Positions 57,314-64,000 of a DNA stretch of 64,000 nucleotides are shown one piece after another. How positions within the stretch are numbered: position 1 is the stretch's first letter; each line of letters starts with the position of its first letter. Origin of the DNA: Uranotaenia lowii (lineage: Eukaryota; Arthropoda; Insecta; Diptera; Culicidae). A model generated the notes under the pieces. That model ran no database searches, had not been told where the DNA came from, and saw only the letters and a list, made by a program, of their open reading frames with translations. The position numbers and the translations under genes are program-made. Location of the stretch: contig NC_073693.1 of assembly GCF_029784155.1 (NCBI RefSeq), forward strand, positions 146,446,843 through 146,510,842. Direction: 5' to 3'.

Positions 57314-59153
57314 GCTATCACCGAAATAAAGTTCCCGTATACTAAATGATCATAGCCTTAGAAGCATTTTCGTGGAAGTAAAAAAAATGATAGTATTTTT
57401 TTTTAAATAAAAAGTTTTTTTTTCGCTTTTGAAGCTTTAGTGTCAAGAATACTCGCCTGTCAAAATCACAGGTCTACGTTACCTTCAAAAACATCCCATG
57501 TCATCCTTCTTGTAGGGAAAACTATCAGCTTCAAGATTCGGTCCTGGAGATGCCCCAAAATTGACACTAACATAGGTTTGGAACGTTATTTACGGAAAAA
57601 AAATGCTAACGTGCATAAAGCATGGATCACTACAAATTTTGACGCATTAAAACAGGTCTATCTCGGAGCTATGTAAACGAAATAAAAATGATTTGTACTT
57701 AAACTGTACGGTTTTTATTGCACTTTAAAGGAAAAATAATAAAAAAATTATTCCGATGTTGTTTTGATGAATATTCGTACTTTTCGTCGTGTACCACTCA
57801 CCATACTTTGGACACCCTATTCGCTGACCTCAGCGGCCATTTTGTTCCACAATCTTTTCATCTCTGTTGCATCCCGAGTCGTCCTACCATTCTATTTCAT
57901 TTTCTGCTTGACAATTACCCAAAATTTTTCGATAGGGCGGAATTAAGGGCAGTTGGGTGGGCTGGTGTTCTTTTCGACAAAATCCACCCGTTGGCCCGAA
58001 ACCACTGAAGTACCTCTTTGCTGTAGTGGCAGCTAGCAAAATCTAGCGAAAACTTTACTGGTCCTTTGTGAGATCTAATGTAAGGAAAAAATACATTTTT
58101 CAGGCACTCCTCCTTGTACATTTCGAAGTCCATGGTCTTGTTTTTCACAAAAACCGGGGTTTTTCGTCCGCAGCTGCAAATACCTTGCCAGATCAAACAC
58201 TTTCTTGCAAACTTATCAGAAAAAAACGAATTCGAACTTGCCGGGGACATCACCCCGACCCGTGCAGTGCAGTGCACCACTGCAGTGGCTTTATAAAATT
58301 TTTGGCCAGGAAGCTGCCCAAAATCCATCTTCACGTACGTTTCGTCATCCATGAGGATGCATCCGTCGAACTTCGTTTGAATCTTGTTGTATAACCTCCG
58401 GGCACGTCCTTTGGCTACTAAATTCTGCTTCCATGTCCGGTTTGGTTGATAACTGGCCTGATATGATCGTATTCCATCGCCTAGACGAATCCTTCTGACG
58501 GTACACCGGTCGGCGTTGAATTTCTTGGCGATGTCGTAGTCCGACTATCCTGTGTTTGCCTTAATCGTTCTCAACACCTTTAAATGCAGTTTCCGATCCC
58601 TAATTCCACTATGACGCTTGGTATGAACCTGCAGATCGATAGTATGCATCTCACGGAAACGTTTGAGAACGCGGCACACGGTTGATTAGACCATTTTCAA
58701 CGATTTCGCGATTTCGCGATTTTTGGACCCGACCACGTCAGGTTTTTGACGTAGGTGTCCAAAATCATTTTCGTCTCGCGGCTTCCATCACGTGTTACTT
58801 TTTTGGAACAAAACGAATCGAAGTGAAATTTTCAGCACTGATAGAAGAAACATTTCCGAACGAAGTACTGTCAAAAAATTCCAGATCCGACTACTAGGAG
58901 CGCCATGGTATAATAAATAGTACGTCCGGATTTGTCGTGATCCATGCTTTAGTCGAAGGTATTCGTAACTGGAATGTTTTTAAGAAGGACGTAGGTGGAA
59001 AGTTCGAACCAATCTTGATTTTTTGTTTGAAGTTGTTGCCAAGGTGTCATAAAATGTCTCTAATTGTTCAGGAGACTCGAATTGATCAATAATTAAGAAG
59101 AGTAACTGTTTTGAAGAATTTTAAAAAAGTACGGGAACTTTATTGTCACCCTT
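57314..59153 (-). mobile_element. decayed DD37E (ITm) transposon, about 1.84 kb
   Basis: Terminal inverted repeats share ATAAAGTTCCCGTA (57325-57338; reverse complement at the right near 59130-59143). TA dinucleotides lie at 57312-57313 and 59154-59155. A transposase relic lies between them on the minus strand. The class is the Tc1/mariner relative known from mosquitoes as ITmD37E. Confidence 0.72.
57780..58810 (-). pseudogene. DD37E transposase pseudogene
   Basis: A minus-strand reading shows a helix-turn-helix-like N-terminal part (KIAKS; RVLKRF), then IAKKFNAD, and a catalytic core. The first aspartate is in LMDDETYVKMDF (about 58336-58356), the second in SLDFASCHYS (codon 58041-58043), and the glutamate in RPIEKFW (codon 57928-57930). 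Thirty-seven residues separate the last two if one missing base is allowed for, hence DD37E. Inactivating lesions include stops in the N-terminal part, a stop two residues before RPIEKFW, stops after it, and a one-base frameshift between the second D and E. The longest intact frame is 57915-58352 (145 codons). Confidence 0.85.
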
Positions 59154-59552
59154 TATATTCAAAGCAATGGTAAACTCTTTACTTTTTTTCAGAAAAAGAT
59201 TTCTAAAATTATCTCTATGAGTTCAATTGATCCTTAGAGTTGAAAAAATGTTCTTCTGGATTTATCATGTTTATTGCTTGGCACGAAATTACTCGTTATT
59301 AATTACACGAATATTTATTCAAGAATTAAAAAAATGGGCTAAAAATTGATTTTGTTTCGAATTAGAGAATAGCGCCTTTAAAAATGGAATAACAAATGGG
59401 TTTAAAACACCTTCAGAACGATCTTTTTCTTACACTTATAAACTGTAAAATGAGAACTTATATGGTTCAAGAAAGTCTATAAACCTAATATGTTTTCATT
59501 TTATTTTATTTTTGTCAAGAGTTAAGGCTTAAGGTCTCCTGAGTGAAGGATA

Positions 59553-60425
59553 AAGCACAGACAAACAGACGGGATACTCATGTTTCATTCTTCGCAAACC
59601 GGTTTAGATTCTTGAGAACCTAGGCAATGTCGACACCAGAGTGCACTGCATTCGAATAAAAGATTCTCGATCATGGTAACATTCCGTTCTTGTATATCTC
59701 CAGGGTTTCCAATATCATTCAGTCTGATCTAACAACAAACAAAACTAGTGTTCCGAAAAAAATTTCCTCGTGCGAAAGGATAAGTTTTGGTTTTGTTCAT
59801 TTTATGCCTATTTTAAAACCAAGAATTCAATATTTCAGGAGTCCAGGAAAGATAGCCCAGTGGATGAATATTAAGAAAAACTATTGTGTGAATAAGATCA
59901 GAGAATTGATGCTTTGAAAAGTGGTCCGGAAGTGTTAATCCAGCCGAATGTGTGTTCTTGAAAATGCGAAAACTCAAGCAAAATTTTATCGAAGATACTA
60001 CTGGAAGTTTTCCTATTATGGCCGCTCTTGTTCAAAACATTTCGTTTAAAAATAATAGTGCGGGGATATCGAATCCAAAAGCTGATTCCGAGGGCACAAA
60101 ACAGCGAATGTTGGAATTGTGTCGAGATGAAAATTACCAGTTTGTTTTTAGACTTTTTATCAATAAAAAGTGTTGGCTATTAATTTCCTCTTTTCCCATT
60201 TCCCAGTTAGATTTTCGGAAGTAATTGTAGATGTAGTTCTTTGAAATTTATGTTATTATTCTGGTAGAGCGAATTGAATCTAAAAAATATCTAACTAAAA
60301 GAAAGTTTATAGTTTCTTGAATTTTAATTTATTGGTAGGAAATGTCGCCGCTAGATGGCAATGTAATCTTTTTGCGAAAAATCAACAGATTTTTCTTCTA
60401 AGTGTCCTGTCTGTTTGTCTGTTTG
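59553..60425. mobile_element. short TIR element (ACAGACAAACAGAC type)
   Basis: The left end GCACAGACAAACAGACGGGA is mirrored by the right end, whose reverse complement reads AAACAGACAAACAGACAGGA. TA flanks both sides (59551-59552, 60426-60427). Length is about 870 bp, consistent with a non-autonomous Tc1/mariner-like element. A CTCF-like motif lies near the right end. Plus-strand frames of 75 and 90 codons inside lack recognisable domains. Confidence 0.6.
60348..60360 (+). promoter_or_regulatory. CTCF-like motif
   Basis: CCGCTAGATGGCA agrees closely with the conserved CTCF core (CCASYAGRKGGCR), differing clearly only at the third base. One motif match by eye, so functional status is unknown. 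Confidence 0.35.
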
Positions 60426-60427
60426 TA

Positions 60428-61776
60428 TGCCGCACTTTTATGCTTTTTTCTTTATAAACATTTTTGACAGAAAAAATGTAAAATTTAATTCGAACAAAAT
60501 TAAAAATTGCTGCAATAAGTGCTTCATGCGTTATTACATCATAAAGGTATCAAAAACTTCAAATTTTCAAATGTTTTGATTTGATTTTTCCTTATTTAAT
60601 TTTTGGCATTTCGGCGAGTTGTGAAAATTCAAGGTAGAATTTTTCATTAAAAACAAAGTTTGTTGCAACTTACCCCTTTTAAGTAGGTACTCAACAATAT
60701 GAAATAAATTCATATAATAACTTATATAATAATTGAACTAGGTTTAATTACATTGATAAAATGGAAAAAAAGATATATACCGTCAAAACCATAAAATTGA
60801 CAGTCCTGTTCCCATACAATCATTTTCCAGGTAAGTTTTTCTTTTCAGTTCTCAATTGGACAAACGATGTCTCTCATTTCATGGAAAGAGAGCCTGGCGT
60901 GATCATATCAAACCGTACGATACGATAAGCTTAAAAGTACGATGCACGGTTCACCTAAAACAGTTTTATCTCACAATGCTAGACTTGGTAGAAGAGAGCT
61001 TCCCATGCTGTCTATATTCTTTGAACTGTTTTTGTTTTGGACCCGAGTCTGATAACAGCCGGATTCTTTTTAAGCTACGCCGGAACGAGTGAATCAAAAC
61101 AAAAGATACGAAAACCTAATAAAACTTGAAATCGCTTCGAGTTGGGAAGTTTTATTGCCTACCCTACCTACCGATCCTCGAAGGAAGTTTTTCTGCCAAT
61201 CGCATTAGCATAACACCGATGATTGCGGTTTGGCGACTATTTTTGCGTCTTTTTCGTGGCAGGTACAAGTTAAAACGTAGAGATCTGAAAGAGCATAAAC
61301 AAAATCGATTCGTTTTTAAGCATGTGTGCAAACAAAGAACAGGAATTTACAACTGCAACCTTGCTTTTTTTTGTTACCGAAATCATCGTAAAAAACGGAA
61401 AATACTTAGTAAAGCAAAAATGAACATAAGAGTTGTGAAAAGTTTTCTTGTGATAGTTCCATGCTTTTACCATTAAATTTTAAAGTTATAATTTCAATAA
61501 GTTTTATTCTTCTAACCGATCAATCCGTTTTACGGTCAAATTTACGTATAACCGAACAGCTGAATGCAAAGACTCCATCATCTTAGCTTTATCGATTTTC
61601 GTCTTTGCAAAGCTTTTCGAACATCAAGCATGCGTCCCTTCGAACAGAAAGCACAAATGGGTTTGTATCCTCGATAAGTCGGAACTTTGGTATATCGTGT
61701 GCCATAATGTCACTCGGCAACATTAGTGCCATAATGTTGCACGATATCTTTTCGCATATGTGACAGAAGTACGATT
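60428..61776. other. unassigned DNA, partly GC-richer
   Basis: Plus-strand frames at 60856-61092 (78 codons) and 61126-61476 (116 codons) lack recognisable domains and no splice model could be drawn. No terminal repeats seen. Confidence 0.4.
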
Positions 61777-61788
61777 GACTCACGCGAT

Positions 61789-61853
61789 AATTGAGGGATG
61801 AATGACATTCTAGTGTTAAAATCCTTATGATCAAATAAATAAATAAAAAAAGA
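61789..61853 (+). mobile_element. 65-bp 5'-truncated LINE tail
   Basis: A 65-bp insert ending CAAATAAATAAATAAAAAAA is flanked by a perfect 12-bp duplication GACTCACGCGAT (61777-61788 and 61854-61865). This is the signature of an extremely truncated non-LTR retrotransposon insertion. Confidence 0.8.
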
Positions 61854-61865
61854 GACTCACGCGAT

Positions 61866-62231
61866 CATTTATGAGGAGAAAGATAAATCTCGGAAAAGGA
61901 ATATTGATAGACAAAAGCATTTAGGAACTGTGAGATATAAGACAAAGAATCATGGCAAATGTTTAATGAAGTCAACCAATGCAACTGGCACCACTATTTG
62001 CCAGCATTGTTAGACCTGTCATGATTGACATCTGTCTCGCTCGAATCCTCTCGCTCTCCCCAATGCGCATTCGCCACACGACCAGTCGGTTCGCCAGTTC
62101 ACTCGTCTGTTGTGCGCCAGAACGGTTGTGCGCTTTTACCGCACCTCGAGAAACCGAAGATACGTCGACGGGACAAAGTAAACCCGGGCCGACGTTCTGG
62201 TTCTCCGGTAGACTCCGGAACGAACCCCACA
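61866..62231 (+). repeat. probable 5' LTR (left boundary not fixed) of a 412/mdg1-like element
   Basis: Sequence upstream of the primer binding site, ending in CCCCACA at 62231. LTRs of this group end in CA just before a TGG primer site. The left end cannot be fixed because the other LTR lies outside the window; the start given is only the end of the preceding duplication. It is GC-richer than the flanks (62030-62220), as promoter/R regions often are. Confidence 0.5.
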
Positions 62232-62234
62232 TTT

Positions 62235-62252
62235 TGGCGACCGTGACAGGAC
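62235..62252 (+). promoter_or_regulatory. primer binding site for tRNA-Arg
   Basis: TGGCGACCGTGACAGGAC is complementary, as far as recalled, to the 3' 18 nt (including CCA) of insect tRNA-Arg(UCG), whose acceptor stem is GACCGTG/CACGGTC. It stands three bases after the probable LTR end, the canonical position for priming minus-strand DNA. Confidence 0.8.
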
Positions 62253-62422
62253 AGGGAAACCACAGTGTTGATTTCCCTAATCCTGGAAGTTAAAAAAAAA
62301 TTGAAAGTGAGTGTAGGACGCCAACATCGGGTTTCTTCGAAATGGCGGTCGGCAAAGAGAAAAAAAAAACTGTGCATGTGACGAGACAGTCCGGGTGATT
62401 TTTGATAAATTCACAGTTTTGT

Positions 62423-63043
62423 CTAAGTTCAGCGGATACTGACTTAGGCTTGGACCACCGGCGGATACCGGTATATAAATTTCCATAGTTCGGCGGATAC
62501 CGACTATGGATCAAAAACCGGCGGATACCGGTATATAAATTCTCATAGCCCGGCGGATACCGGCTATGGATTGGAGAAAAAACCGGCGGATACCGGTATA
62601 AAAATTTCCATAGTTCGGCGGATACCGACTATGGATCGAAAACCGGCGGATACCGGTATACAAATCCTCATAGCTCGGCGGATACCGGCTATGTATTGGA
62701 GAAAAAAACCGGTGGATACCGGTGAATTAAACCAAAAAGTTCGGCGGATACCGACTGCGAAAATAATCGGCGGATACCGATGGATGAGTTCCGAATGATT
62801 GGCGAATACCGGCTTTTGGAAGAAATAAAAAAAAGACTCCTGAATGTTTGTTTCTGTGGTTTGGTGAATATATTTGAATAGAAAAATTCAGGGATGCCGG
62901 CTGGATCGAGAAAAGTGCAATATGCTAGTTAGCGGAAACTAATTAAGATCTTGAAGCCTTCCGGCGGATACCGGATGATTCGTTGAACAGGTCGAGGTCG
63001 GTCGTCACCGACTAAGACCTAGATTTATTCCGGGGGATGCCGG
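62423..63043 (+). repeat. tandem array of about 16 hairpins with loop CGGATA in a retrotransposon leader
   Basis: Hairpins span 62423-62447, 62457-62472, 62482-62510, 62517-62532, 62544-62568, 62582-62597, 62607-62635, 62642-62657, 62669-62693, 62708-62723, 62738-62756, 62766-62781, 62799-62812 (weak), 62960-62975, 62989-63020 and 63030-63043 (weak). The loop is CGGATA in twelve, with TGGATA, CGAATA, TCGTCA and GGGATG in the others. Long-stem members have a 4-bp inner stem, one unpaired base on the 5' side, and an outer stem (CTAAG, TCCATAG, CATAG). They alternate with short 5-bp stems (ACCGG/CCGGT). Inner stems vary with compensation: TCAG/CTGA, TCGG/CCGA, CCGG/CCGG. Spacing is about 31 bp. 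No reading frame is maintained, so this is not a protein repeat. Confidence 0.9.
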
Positions 63044-64000
63044 GCGGAAGATTGAGTCCTAGTTTGACAATTACCGATTTTAAGTATGAACTTGTTGTTG
63101 TAGTTGTTGAAAGTGCATATTTTGAAAATTGATGAAAACAATTTGAAACTATGGAGGATTCTTGATATTCAGTTAGGCGGAAACTTACCATCCTCGTTCT
63201 CCCGAAAAATATCGAGTGATGAACGAAACAGATATTCATCGTGATTTGTTGCATTGAGTTTTTTCATCTGAAAGCGATTGAATTTGAAAGATCAGTGTCA
63301 AGTGTTGAAATAAAAACCTAGAATTTCAATAATTGAACATTGTGTTTGGAGCAATGTTGAAAACGTTAATTACCAAATGTTAAAACTGGCATCGTGTTGA
63401 TAAAGGCTGAAACCGGAGATTAAAATCTGTGTTTGGAAAAATGAATATTTTTGTGGAGTTTGCGGCGCAGAAAAGAAGAAGAGTTGGCAAATAAGAAATG
63501 ACAAATGAGAAGTTGTCTAATAGTAAATTTTCGTTTGACTAAACCGACTATTTTAATTACCGCTGAATCAGCTGGAAATGGGAAAATGCACAATTTGTTT
63601 TGCACCTGATGGCGGATAAGTATAGTTGTCGATTTAATCTTCGAAGCGATGATTAAATAGATAGTTGCTGAAACCGAGAAGCCAATGAACACTTACATGT
63701 GAAAGTATTATGTAACGAAAGCCACAATTGTTTAAATGTTTTGAGAGTAACGGATTATAAGGCCACTGGATATCGTTAAATTAGGACATTTTAGAACGTT
63801 AGAACATTTTAAAAATATTTTGGACATTTTATATAATTAATGAAGAGCTTGTAAGAAGTAGCACCAACATAAAAATTTAAAAGAAAAAATGAACAAATAT
63901 GACGTTAAATGGAGTTAAAGTCTGCTTGGTGGAATCGGAATCTCAAAACTGAGTCTGCGGTTTGCATCTGATGACGAAGGCATGCATTCGGTTGAGATTG
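63044..64000 (+). other. rest of the retrotransposon leader
   Basis: No convincing coding frame. Scattered GGCGGA phrases (near 63174 and 63610) may be decayed hairpin relatives. The final bases do not yet show a gag domain. Confidence 0.45.

Larger units (their letters stand above)
61866..64000 (+). mobile_element. 5' end of a Ty3/gypsy (412/mdg1-like) LTR retrotransposon, running off the window
   Basis: Recognised from LTR-like DNA, a tRNA-Arg primer site and a long non-coding leader with a hairpin array. Gag should start beyond or very near the window edge; no gag motif is visible by 64000. The class rests on primer type alone, because Drosophila 412 and mdg1 use tRNA-Arg. The assignment is an inference. 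Confidence 0.6.

Noticed and set aside
57440..57676. 78-codon plus-strand frame inside the DD37E element
   Set aside because: Not recognisable as any transposase part; kept only as unexplained DNA.
62571..62798. 75-codon frame with a repeated Lys-Pro-Ala-Asp-Thr-Gly phrase in the hairpin array
   Set aside because: The array period (125 bp, subunits of 60 and 65 bp) does not hold a reading frame; the repetition comes from the hairpin DNA.
62423..63043. CRISPR-like array
   Set aside because: Short repeats with regular spacing superficially resemble one, but spacers are themselves related, the host is an insect and the motif is a hairpin in a retrotransposon leader.

Overview
This is nuclear DNA of an insect, most probably a mosquito or another dipteran. 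It is AT-rich and repeat-dense, and contains almost nothing but mobile elements. The mosquito-leaning clues are a DD37E (ITm-type) transposase relic, a BEL/Pao element, Helitrons ending in CTAGT, many CAG-ended hAT-like non-autonomous elements, and a LINE with a Drosophila-style internal promoter. No complete host gene, tRNA, rRNA or CRISPR array was found.

Layout. 1-2752 is one edge of a satellite with a 9-bp unit (GTCATTTTT). 6057-18720 is a LINE on the minus strand. It is full length at both ends, has 13-bp target-site duplications, and carries ORF1 (gag-like, three zinc knuckles) and ORF2 (endonuclease, reverse transcriptase, RNase H). Its reverse transcriptase is split by a BEL/Pao LTR retrotransposon (7891-15314, minus strand) that appears intact: two 415-bp LTRs that look identical, a 5-bp duplication (CGGAG), a polypurine tract and one uninterrupted polyprotein of about 2174 residues. 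18734-61776 is AT-rich DNA holding layered non-autonomous DNA transposons. These are hAT-like elements with 8-bp duplications (21946-24794, 29729-32655, 45003-46482, 52800-55838, 54225-55618), Helitrons (32008-32464, 34978-37361), two long Tc1/mariner-type foldbacks (35271-36452, 38976-40563), a DD37E pseudogene element (57314-59153) and very short LINE tails. A few GC-richer islands (about 4080-4860, 27165-28030, 41990-44100, 52050-52790) may be host promoters, exons or enhancers, but no gene model could be built.

The right end (about 61.9 kb to the window edge) is the start of a second LTR retrotransposon. A tRNA-Arg-type primer binding site at 62235-62252 points to the 412/mdg1 group of Ty3/gypsy. 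Its leader carries the most unusual signal in the window: at least 15 tandem hairpins at about 31-bp spacing. Most share the loop CGGATA, and the main group has a bulged base in the stem. Stem sequences change in a compensating way between copies. This looks like a selected RNA (or DNA cruciform) structure array, perhaps for packaging, translation or Gag binding. The gypsy insulator, also a repeat array in a leader, is the obvious alternative model.

The insertion order can be read directly in several places: BEL into LINE, foldback into Helitron, MITE and Helitron into hAT, hAT into hAT. Target-site duplications or terminal motifs were matched by eye. Percent identities were not computed.
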